Assembly (NCBI GenBank): GCA_020524245.1
Contig: JAIVLN010000002.1
Location: 531,813 to 595,812, forward strand
Direction: 5' to 3'
Source: Rossellomorea aquimaris
GTDB lineage: Bacteria; Bacillota; Bacilli; Bacillales; Fictibacillaceae
Length of the DNA stretch: 64,000 bases
Shown here: positions 8,473 to 15,210 of the stretch, in pieces
Numbering within the stretch: position 1 is the stretch's first letter
Layout of the letters: each line of letters opens with the position of its first letter
Notes under the pieces: model-generated
Seen by the model: only the letters and a program-made list of their open reading frames with translations
Told to the model about the DNA's origin: nothing
Databases searched by the model: none
Translations under genes and position numbers: made by a program

Positions 8473-8515
8473 CGTGATGTATGTCACGGTAGGAACATGC
8501 TCAATGGATTATAGT
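8473..8515 (+). promoter_or_regulatory. CRP/FNR-type palindrome (8473-8488) and -10 element of scdA
   Basis: CGTGATGTATGTCACG is a palindrome like the FNR boxes but with C/G in place of the outer T/A. TATAGT at 8510-8515 lies 21 bp downstream on the plus strand, and TATTTT (minus, 8446-8451) lies at the same distance on the other side, so it may serve both divergent genes. Either Fnr or the second Crp-family protein (9330-10010) could bind it. Confidence 0.68.
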
Positions 8516-8544
8516 TAAATTAACAAAATAAAGGAGGCTTATTT

Positions 8545-9258
8545 ATGGAAGCGATCTTTACAACTGAAACGAAAACAGGAGATATCGTTACCCAGTTTCC
8601 GACTGCAAGCCAATATTTCAAGAAGCATAAAATCGATTTCTGTTGTGGGGGAAACCGTCCGATTGGGGAAGCATTAAAGGAGAAGAATCTTGATACGGAT
8701 GCTTTTTTAACTACACTAAATGAGATGTATAGGAACAAACCTTATTCAAATCAACAGGAAGCGGACTGGATGAAGGTTCCATATCCTGAATTAATCCAAT
8801 ACATTTTGAATCGACATCACAAATATCTTGAAGAGCTTTTGCCGGAGTTAAGTAACTTTGTAGCTAAGATTTATCGTGTGCACGGAAAGAATCATCCTGA
8901 ATTAGCCAACCTTTATAAGTTGTTTCATAATTTGAAAATTGAACTGGAAGAACATATGATCCATGAAGAAGAAGATCTATTCCCTCAAGTTCTAGAGTAT
9001 TGTAAGGAGAAAAGCCCTGGTAAGCTTAAGGAGATCCTTGTAACCAATCATTTACTTGAAAAAGAACACGAAACAGCTGGATTGTTTTTAAAAGAGATGA
9101 GAGAATGCACAAATGATTATTCCTTCCCGGAAGGAGCATGTATGACTTACCGTATCACTTATCTTAAGCTCCAGGAACTAGAAGAAGATCTGTTTCAACA
9201 TATCCATCTCGAAAATAATATTTTATTTCCGAGGTTAACTGCTGAATTGGCAGGGTAA
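8545..9258 (+). CDS. scdA: ScdA/RIC iron-sulfur cluster repair di-iron protein
   Basis: 237 residues. The N-terminal ScdA_N domain carries the DFCCGG motif (~32-37). The C-terminal hemerythrin domain has RHHKYLEELLP, EEHMIHEEEDLFP, NHLLEKEHE and HIHLENNILFPR supplying di-iron ligands. RIC proteins restore Fe-S clusters damaged by NO or oxidants and are commonly controlled by anaerobic or NO regulators. GGAGG precedes the ATG. The shared promoter palindrome and the neighbouring hemerythrins and Fnr fit NO produced during nitrate respiration by the adjacent gene train. Confidence 0.92.
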   Translation: MEAIFTTETKTGDIVTQFPTASQYFKKHKIDFCCGGNRPIGEALKEKNLDTDAFLTTLNEMYRNKPYSNQQEADWMKVPYPELIQYILNRHHKYLEELLPELSNFVAKIYRVHGKNHPELANLYKLFHNLKIELEEHMIHEEEDLFPQVLEYCKEKSPGKLKEILVTNHLLEKEHETAGLFLKEMRECTNDYSFPEGACMTYRITYLKLQELEEDLFQHIHLENNILFPRLTAELAG

Positions 9259-9295
9259 TCAAGATTTCAGTTTATTTTCTTAATCTGCAAAATAA

Positions 9296-9322
9296 GGATG
9301 GTCGTCACAAAGACGGCCATCC
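9296..9322. terminator. Hairpin between convergent scdA and the crp-family gene
   Basis: GGATGGTCGTC pairs with GACGGCCATCC around ACAAA (one G-U pair). The U-tract is poor on either strand, so termination strength is uncertain. Confidence 0.6.
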
Positions 9323-9329
9323 GATTTCT

Positions 9330-10010
9330 TTACTTCATTTGTTTTAATTGGCCGATGTCGTTGATTACGATTCCACTTCGATCAGCGCTCAAGATCTTTC
9401 GTTTCTTCAATTGATTTAAAGACCTGTTGATGGATTCCCTACTCGTGCCTATGATATTGGCAAAATCCTGATTCGTAATCGGAAAATCGATGTGAATCCT
9501 GTTCCCTCTTGAAATACCATGCTCCGCTGCAAGTTCCAACAGGGAATGAATCAATCGATGTTGAACATCTTTAGAAATTAAGCTCTGCACCCTTTCCTGC
9601 ATCTGAAGGATTTTTTTCCCCATCACTTTCATTACAGATATCGCTATCTGAGGTTGTTGGATCATAAGCTGATCGAAATCATCGATTCGGATGAAAAGCA
9701 ATTCTGCCTCCTGAATGACCTCTACTGTAGCCGGGTATGGGGAAGGATCGAAGAAACCGACATGCGGGAACATATCCCCTTCATGGAGGATCGATATAAC
9801 TTGTTCATTGCCGTCTTCATCCACATGGTAGGCTTTCACTACACCCTTTCGGATAAAATAGACCGCTTCTCTTTCTTCGCCTTCCATGAAAACAAACATG
9901 CGTTTTTTATAACAGCGTGAATGTGTAATTGCAGTTAAATGTGTTAAAACATCCTCTGTCAATGTACTGAAAATCGGTATATTTTTGAGGACTTCTATTT
10001 TATCAGGCAT
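9330..10010 (-). CDS. Crp/Fnr-family transcription regulator (second copy, no Fe-S site)
   Basis: 226 residues: N-terminal effector barrel (~10-120), dimerisation helix, C-terminal HTH with recognition helix TSRESINRSLNQL. There is no cysteine cluster at either end (a single Cys near 33), so it does not sense oxygen as Fnr does; the effector is unknown. The recognition helix retains Glu and Arg for TGTGA-like half-sites, so it could share or compete for the FNR boxes, particularly the CGTGA variant before scdA. It is the last gene of the 18.4-9.3 kb train, 26 nt after the PAS kinase, with GGAGGGGG before the ATG. Confidence 0.88.
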   Translation of the reverse strand: MPDKIEVLKNIPIFSTLTEDVLTHLTAITHSRCYKKRMFVFMEGEEREAVYFIRKGVVKAYHVDEDGNEQVISILHEGDMFPHVGFFDPSPYPATVEVIQEAELLFIRIDDFDQLMIQQPQIAISVMKVMGKKILQMQERVQSLISKDVQHRLIHSLLELAAEHGISRGNRIHIDFPITNQDFANIIGTSRESINRSLNQLKKRKILSADRSGIVINDIGQLKQMK

Positions 10011-10036
10011 CTTTTAGCCCCCTCCTGATTACACGA

Positions 10037-11506
10037 TCATGAGTGATGTTCTTGCTCGGAAATGGGGATGGACAGGATCACTTCGGTCCCTTCACCAGGT
10101 TTTGCATTTATCGTCAACTGACCGTTTATCGCTTTCGCTCTTTCCTCCATGCTGAATAAACCGACACCCTTAGGACTTAGATTAGGGTCATATCCTTTCC
10201 CTTCATCACGAACAAACACCTGAATTTTCTTTTCTTTTTTCAATATAGTTACGAAAACTTCACTTACTTCTGCATATTTGCGGACATTGGTCAAAGCCTC
10301 TTGAACAATTCGATAGATCGTCGTTTCAATCAAGACATCGTATCTTTGTGAAATTTCACTTTTGAACTCGACCTTAATTCCATAATGTTGTGAATATCGA
10401 TTAAAGAACGAACGCAATGCAGGCATAAGCCCTAAATCATCTAATAAGGATGGTCTTAACTCCCAAGAAATCCCTCTGATATCTTCAATTAATTCGGTTA
10501 CGCTGGATTGCAATTGTTCCATAAGAGGATGATCGGTTTCAGTACCAAGCCTGTTTATCGTAATGAGTAGACTGTAGAGACTTTGCCCAATCCCATCATG
10601 GAGCTCTCGGGAAACTTTCTTCCTTTCCTCTTCCTGCACATGAAGGAGCCTCGTCATCATCTGTTGAAGCTCTTGTTCAACACGTTTTCGTTCAGTGATT
10701 TCATTTCGAATCGCCAAGTATTGATAAGGTTTACGATCGTCATCCAGGAAAGGGACGATTGTTGTATCTACCCAGTAGTAGGAACCATCTTTAGCCTTGT
10801 TTTTAATTTCTCCTTTCCAAACCTCACCAGATCCTATTGTTTTCCAAAGTGATCTGAAAAAATCTTTGGGATGAAATCCGGAATTGAGAATGTTATGATC
10901 TCTTCCGATCAATTCTTCACGATTGTATTTGGAGATTTCGCAAAATTTGTCATTGACATATGTAATGGTACCTCTTCGATCCGTGATCGCGACGATCGAA
11001 GATTCATCAAGGGCAAACTTGAAATCATATAATTCATTCATGGAATTTCGCAGTTCATCTTTTATCCTCTTATATTCCGTAACTTCTGTACGAAGAGCCA
11101 GATATTGATAAGGCTCCCCTTTTTTGTCCAAAAATGGAACGATCGTAGTATCTACCCAATAATAGGAACCGTCTTTTGCTTTGTTTTTTATCTGCCCTTT
11201 CCAGACTTCCCCGATTTGGATCGTTTCCCATAATTGCCTCATAAATTCTTTGGAATGATGTCCAGAATTGATGATCCGATGCGTCTTTCCTATTAGTTCT
11301 TCCCTTGTATACTGAGAAACTTCGCAAAACTTTTCGTTCACATACTTAATGACTCCGTGTTGATCCGTAACCGCTACAATCGAGGATTCATCAAGGGCAT
11401 ATTTGATGTCTGCCAATTCATTAACACCCTGTGAAACCTCATGATCTGTAAGCGATTCCCAGGAATTATATTCTTTTACGTTAGGACCTTGATTATCAAT
11501 CGTCAC
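10037..11506 (-). CDS. Cytoplasmic double-PAS histidine kinase (NreB-like position)
   Basis: 489 residues: two very similar PAS/PAC repeats (~35-150 and ~160-280), HisKA_3 dimerisation domain with ELHDGIGQSLYSL (phospho-His about 303), and a HATPase domain (NVRKYAE, DEGKGYDP, GLFSMEERA). No transmembrane segment. Its place next to NreA- and NreC-like genes suggests the NreB role, but the PAS domains lack the four-Cys cluster of staphylococcal NreB, so the signal differs. The GTG start overlaps the stop of the upstream gene (TAGTG), indicating translational coupling. The two PAS domains look like a recent internal duplication. Confidence 0.88.
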   Translation of the reverse strand: MTIDNQGPNVKEYNSWESLTDHEVSQGVNELADIKYALDESSIVAVTDQHGVIKYVNEKFCEVSQYTREELIGKTHRIINSGHHSKEFMRQLWETIQIGEVWKGQIKNKAKDGSYYWVDTTIVPFLDKKGEPYQYLALRTEVTEYKRIKDELRNSMNELYDFKFALDESSIVAITDRRGTITYVNDKFCEISKYNREELIGRDHNILNSGFHPKDFFRSLWKTIGSGEVWKGEIKNKAKDGSYYWVDTTIVPFLDDDRKPYQYLAIRNEITERKRVEQELQQMMTRLLHVQEEERKKVSRELHDGIGQSLYSLLITINRLGTETDHPLMEQLQSSVTELIEDIRGISWELRPSLLDDLGLMPALRSFFNRYSQHYGIKVEFKSEISQRYDVLIETTIYRIVQEALTNVRKYAEVSEVFVTILKKEKKIQVFVRDEGKGYDPNLSPKGVGLFSMEERAKAINGQLTINAKPGEGTEVILSIPISEQEHHS

Positions 11507-11955
11507 TATATCACCTCATTTTCAGGAGTGAATTCCATGGTTGTTAGGAGTTGTTGTATCTGCTCTGCCGTTGCCTTGACCGTTTGTATGGATGATTTCT
11601 CATAACGGACCATGTCTCTGTGTCCTGCTAATAGCACACCCCAAACCTTCTCGTTTTTGAAAATGGGCACTGCAATGCAGCTGGCCAATTTTTCAGCAAG
11701 CATGATTGGAAAATCAGTCACATCCACTTGATCGAGGGACTGAATTACGAAAGGAACCCCTGTCTTTATTACATTCCCAGCGATTCCTCTTCCATATCGG
11801 ACAGTGATCCTTTTGTATTTGTCATTTCTGTTCCCTACAACGAATGTCCATTTGGACTGTCGATCAGGGCTGTTACAGGTTGCAACCCCTACAAAATCAC
11901 AAGGCATTTCTTCTGCAAGCTTACGAAAAATAGATTTGACGTGTTTCATGCTCAT
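11506..11955 (-). CDS. GAF-domain protein, NreA-like nitrate receptor candidate
   Basis: 149 residues forming one GAF domain (VGVATCN, RYGRGIAGNVIKTG, IAVPIFKNEKVWGVL). In staphylococci NreA is a stand-alone GAF protein that binds nitrate and restrains the NreB kinase; size, fold and order next to an NreC-like regulator and a PAS kinase fit. The start was placed at the ATG at 11955, 7 nt after the nreC stop with AAGG upstream; a longer frame would overlap nreC. Nitrate binding is inference from context. Confidence 0.75.
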   Translation of the reverse strand: MSMKHVKSIFRKLAEEMPCDFVGVATCNSPDRQSKWTFVVGNRNDKYKRITVRYGRGIAGNVIKTGVPFVIQSLDQVDVTDFPIMLAEKLASCIAVPIFKNEKVWGVLLAGHRDMVRYEKSSIQTVKATAEQIQQLLTTMEFTPENEVI

Positions 11956-11962
11956 CCCAACC

Positions 11963-12619
11963 TTACACTCCGAAGTCCAATAGACCTTTTTTGGCTGCAT
12001 ATTTGACAAGTTCCGGTCGTGTTTTCAATTTAAGCTTCTCCATTAAATTGCTTTTGTGCGTTTCAACCGTTTTGACACTTATGACTAGGAGTTCAGCGAT
12101 TTCTTTGTTTGAATATCCTTTCGCGATATAACCGAGGATTTCCTTTTCCCGATCGGAAAGCATGGAATAGGTATCCAGATTGCCGCCATCTCGTAACTTC
12201 CCAATATATTCTTCCATCAATCTTTTCGTCGCATTCGGATATAAATAAGCCTGGCCTGTCGAAACCGTCTTGATGGCAGACAGTAATTCTTCGTGTGGGG
12301 CACTCTTGAGGATACAGCCGGATGCTCCTGCCTGAATAACCCGAAACAAATATTCGTCATCGTCATGCATGGTAAGGATCAATATCGATATATCAGACAT
12401 CTTCTTTTTCAATTCAATTGTTGCCGTCAGTCCATCTTTCCCGTGTGGCATACTAAGATCCATTAATATGACATCGGGTTTCAGGTTTTCAGCCAATTCA
12501 ATACCTTCGTTTCCTTCAGAAGCTTCACCCACGACTTCCATTTCAGGGTTTGCGTCAAGTAACATTTTTAAACCCATTCGTACTACTGCATGATCGTCTA
12601 CAAGGAGGATCCGGATCAT
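11963..12619 (-). CDS. nreC: NarL/LuxR-family response regulator, NreC-like
   Basis: 218 residues: receiver domain (MIRILLVDDHAVVRMG, phospho-Asp in DVILMDLSMP about residue 54, Lys in ILKSAP) and LuxR-type HTH (LSDREKEILGYIAKGYSNKEIAELL...VKTVETHKSNL). The wording is close to staphylococcal NreC, which activates nitrate/nitrite respiration genes. The start at 12619 follows AAGGAG and lies 1 nt past the stop of the upstream kinase. It likely controls the reductase train; its partner could be either of the two flanking kinases. Confidence 0.85.
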   Translation of the reverse strand: MIRILLVDDHAVVRMGLKMLLDANPEMEVVGEASEGNEGIELAENLKPDVILMDLSMPHGKDGLTATIELKKKMSDISILILTMHDDDEYLFRVIQAGASGCILKSAPHEELLSAIKTVSTGQAYLYPNATKRLMEEYIGKLRDGGNLDTYSMLSDREKEILGYIAKGYSNKEIAELLVISVKTVETHKSNLMEKLKLKTRPELVKYAAKKGLLDFGV

Positions 12620-12620
12620 G

Positions 12621-13292
12621 TTACCACTCCTTCGTTTCATAAAGATACGGAATCTTTATGATTACTTGTGTTCCATTACCTAATTTCGAAGTAAACTGTA
12701 AATCACCTTCAATAATCGATAACATTTCTTTAACTGCTGTCAATCCCGATATCGACTGTTCTTTCACAGCCTCTTCATTCAGTCCAATTCCATCATCTTG
12801 TATCCTTACCGTCAACCCCTTCTCTTCCCACGTGAAAAATACATTCACCTGGGTAGCATCTGCGTGCTTAGCAGAATTAAGGATCATTTCCTGACAAGAA
12901 CGGAATAGGAGGATGTTTTGCAATTCAGATAATGACTTTTCATTCCCTGAACAATCACTCTCGACCAGTATACCAAAGGTCTCCGAATACATTTTTAAAT
13001 AGGATTTCATCGTCTTATAGATTCCAAGTTGATCGAGGGTATGTGGATATAGTTCTGTTGAAAGCAATCTGAGATCCTCAATGGAACGTCGTGCCATGTG
13101 AATCATTTCATTTGTAAAGTTCTTTACATCGTCATTTTGAATCTTATTTTCTACAAGCTGCAATCCGGAATAAATACTGTACAGCATTTGAGAGATTCCC
13201 TCGTGCAATTCCGACGCTATACGCTTTCGATCCTCTTCCTGTGTACGAAAAATGTACTCAGTCAGTTTATGATTCATGTATTTGGAGGTCAT
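12621..13292 (-). CDS. Short soluble histidine kinase (HisKA_3/HATPase) without a sensor domain
   Basis: 223 residues. It starts directly at the dimerisation domain (ELHEGISQMLYSIY, phospho-His about residue 29), followed by an ATPase domain (LNSAKHADATQ, DDGIGLNEEAV, GLTAVKEML). There is no PAS, GAF or transmembrane region, so sensing must come from a partner. It lies immediately upstream of the NreC-like regulator (1-nt gap) with AAGGAG before its ATG. Having two NreB-type kinases around one regulator is unusual. Confidence 0.85.
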   Translation of the reverse strand: MTSKYMNHKLTEYIFRTQEEDRKRIASELHEGISQMLYSIYSGLQLVENKIQNDDVKNFTNEMIHMARRSIEDLRLLSTELYPHTLDQLGIYKTMKSYLKMYSETFGILVESDCSGNEKSLSELQNILLFRSCQEMILNSAKHADATQVNVFFTWEEKGLTVRIQDDGIGLNEEAVKEQSISGLTAVKEMLSIIEGDLQFTSKLGNGTQVIIKIPYLYETKEW

Positions 13293-13303
13293 GATTTATC
13301 TCC

Positions 13304-13642
13304 TTATCTCATCATTACAGGTTTTGATATTCTTTCAACATTTACCTTGCGGACCCGATAACAAAGTTTTGATTCAGAATCATAGGCCTCAAAGGTGTGA
13401 TCACTCACATGCACCTCACTGTTCTTCGGAAATGCGATAAAATCCACCTGGTTGAAGTAAATTCTATTGTGAGTGTTATCCGGGCAAGGCTTCAATTGAT
13501 AAAAGGTTTTCTGAACAGGAGGGGCTTGATCTTCATCCTTTTCTCCAAGAATGGTTACTTCAATCGCAGATGAAGTCCAACCTTCCATTTGCTGATAGGC
13601 ATCATCCACAGCTCGCACACCCTTTCCGTACAGGATAGACAT
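13304..13642 (-). CDS. Hypothetical protein in the reductase train (ORF B)
   Basis: About 112 residues from the ATG at 13642, or 101 from a GTG at 13609 that has a better ribosome binding site (AAAGGG) and overlaps the upstream stop by only 8 nt. No domain recognised: a mixed polar beta-like sequence with two Cys and no membrane segment. It overlaps ORF A in another frame and ends 11 nt before the kinase gene. It could be an assembly factor for the reductase, or the second half of a protein split by a frameshift; neither is shown. Confidence 0.6.
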   Translation of the reverse strand: MSILYGKGVRAVDDAYQQMEGWTSSAIEVTILGEKDEDQAPPVQKTFYQLKPCPDNTHNRIYFNQVDFIAFPKNSEVHVSDHTFEAYDSESKLCYRVRKVNVERISKPVMMR

Positions 13643-13904
13643 GGATACGACAACCTTGCAGCCATTCCCAAAATTTATCCGTTGCCTGCTTGTGAAGATG
13701 TTGTATAACCTCGTCTTCAGTGGACCATCTGCCCATCCCACGCAACTCTGCCACAATCATTTCGTATTCGTCTTCCTCATTGCAATCTAAGTACCAATGA
13801 ATCGTTTCAGGAAATAAATTCTTCAGCTCTTCCTCCACGACAGACTTGAACTGCAATCCTGGATGACGTATGAAACAAAAATCTATAAACACTTCACTTA
13901 TCAT
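13602..13904 (-). CDS. Hypothetical protein in the reductase train (ORF A)
   Basis: 100 residues starting MISEVFIDFCF after AAGGG, overlapping the end of the preceding small membrane protein by 11 nt. It is acidic with a C-terminal GCASCG. The length and position after a molybdoenzyme could fit a small accessory protein, but I recognise no family. Tight overlap on both sides supports real translation. Confidence 0.6.
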   Translation of the reverse strand: MISEVFIDFCFIRHPGLQFKSVVEEELKNLFPETIHWYLDCNEEDEYEMIVAELRGMGRWSTEDEVIQHLHKQATDKFWEWLQGCRIHVYPVRKGCASCG

Positions 13905-14106
13905 TAGCGACCCTTCTTTCACCTGCATTTTTTTCTTTCCGGTAAATGAATAGAGCAAGCGGGAACAAGATTACATTCACAATCGCAAAAAGGATCGTTG
14001 TCTTGTAATGTTGATAATAATACTGGTGTACCACATACTGTGTAACGACGATATTCAACATCAAAATTCCGCATAATAATAGAACACCCCGGTAACTACG
14101 CTTCAT
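13894..14106 (-). CDS. Small two-helix membrane protein
   Basis: 70 residues with two hydrophobic helices (GVLLLCGILMLNIVV and TILFAIVNVILFPLALF) separated by a Tyr/His-rich loop, then a charged tail. The ATG overlaps the Rieske stop (ATGAAGCGTAG), so the two are translationally coupled. It could anchor or stabilise the Rieske/ferredoxin subunits. No family recognised. Confidence 0.7.
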   Translation of the reverse strand: MKRSYRGVLLLCGILMLNIVVTQYVVHQYYYQHYKTTILFAIVNVILFPLALFIYRKEKNAGERRVANDK

Positions 14107-14620
14107 ATCGCTTCACCCTTGTTGCATAGATTGTGCCATCTTGAACTTCCACGATAATTTCTGGAAGTGGTCTTCTAGGAGGACCAGCAGTTGGTGCACC
14201 TGATTGAACATCAAACTTGCCATGATGACACGGGCATATCATATCCCCTTCTTTTTTGTCCCATAACACCGGACACCTTAAATGTGTGCATGCATTTTGA
14301 TAAGCTTTATATTTGTTTTCTCCCAGTCGTATCAATAATGCATCATCATGTTCCCCTGGATACGTAAACTTAACGGAGTCACCAATCCCAATCTGGCTCA
14401 CTTTGACGATTTTTTTCATTGGGTATGCTTTGTCCCCTAAAGATAATAATTCTTTCGCTGCGACAGCTCCCCATGGCAGGGTCGATACGGCAAACAAACC
14501 TGCCGCGCCAACCAGTGTTTTCATAAACCCACGTCGATCTAAGCTTCTCTCATTCAACCGATTAATATTATGTGTGTAATTATCTTCATCAAATGGGAAC
14601 TTGCTATTGTCATGTTTCAT
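14096..14620 (-). CDS. Tat-exported Rieske [2Fe-2S] protein
   Basis: 174 residues. A twin-arginine signal (LDRRGFMKTLVG, ~27-40) leads to a hydrophobic stretch. The Rieske domain follows with CTHLRC (~112-117) and CPCHHGKF (~131-138) supplying two Cys and two His. It sits on the outer face of the membrane. Its place between the ferredoxin subunit and membrane genes suggests electron transfer from quinol to the molybdoenzyme. AGGTG precedes the ATG. Confidence 0.9.
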   Translation of the reverse strand: MKHDNSKFPFDEDNYTHNINRLNERSLDRRGFMKTLVGAAGLFAVSTLPWGAVAAKELLSLGDKAYPMKKIVKVSQIGIGDSVKFTYPGEHDDALLIRLGENKYKAYQNACTHLRCPVLWDKKEGDMICPCHHGKFDVQSGAPTAGPPRRPLPEIIVEVQDGTIYATRVKRYEA

Positions 14621-14649
14621 ACTTTTTCACCTCGTTACTGTTCGGACGA

Positions 14650-15210
14650 TCAGAACAGTTTTTCTTTTCCTTGAAGGATTCCCGGAAGATTGATTTTTAC
14701 ATTGGTTTCGCTCTCCAGATAAGGCATGCTTGTCACCCATTTTCCATTTTCCATCTCATGTTGCTGTTGTTTCTCCGCAATTTCCTCTTCTGTCAACCAC
14801 TGAAGCGTATTCGATGGACAAACACTTGCACACATTGGCGGGATATCATCCTTCGTTCGATCAATACATAAGTCACATTTATACATCAGGTTTTGCTCGA
14901 CATCGAATTTCGGAATTCCATATGGACAAGAGATGGTACAATTTTGGCAACCGATACATTTTTCAACAAGTGCTGACAGGACTGCACCGGTTTCATGTAT
15001 TTGGATGGCTTGGGCCGGACAACTCCTCGCACATGCCGGGTTAACGCAATGCAAGCACATGAGTGGCATCGTTTGACGGTTTACAAATGGATTGACATCC
15101 AGAACATAATTCCGGTTCCGTTGATCATGCCCGCCACATTGTGTACATGCTGCAAGACAAGATCGACAGCCGATACAGTTTTCCAGTTCAAGAAATAGTT
15201 TTCTTCCCAT
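14650..15210 (-). CDS. Four-cluster ferredoxin subunit (NrfC/DmsB-like)
   Basis: 186 residues from the ATG at 15210, which overlaps the stop of the molybdoenzyme gene (TAATG). Four Cys groups are seen: CIGCRSCLAAC, CLHCVNPACARSC, CIGCQNCTISCPYG and CDLC...CASVC, the pattern of DMSO-reductase-family electron-transfer subunits with four [4Fe-4S] clusters. It should carry electrons from the membrane subunit or Rieske protein to the molybdenum subunit. Confidence 0.9.
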   Translation of the reverse strand: MGRKLFLELENCIGCRSCLAACTQCGGHDQRNRNYVLDVNPFVNRQTMPLMCLHCVNPACARSCPAQAIQIHETGAVLSALVEKCIGCQNCTISCPYGIPKFDVEQNLMYKCDLCIDRTKDDIPPMCASVCPSNTLQWLTEEEIAEKQQQHEMENGKWVTSMPYLESETNVKINLPGILQGKEKLF

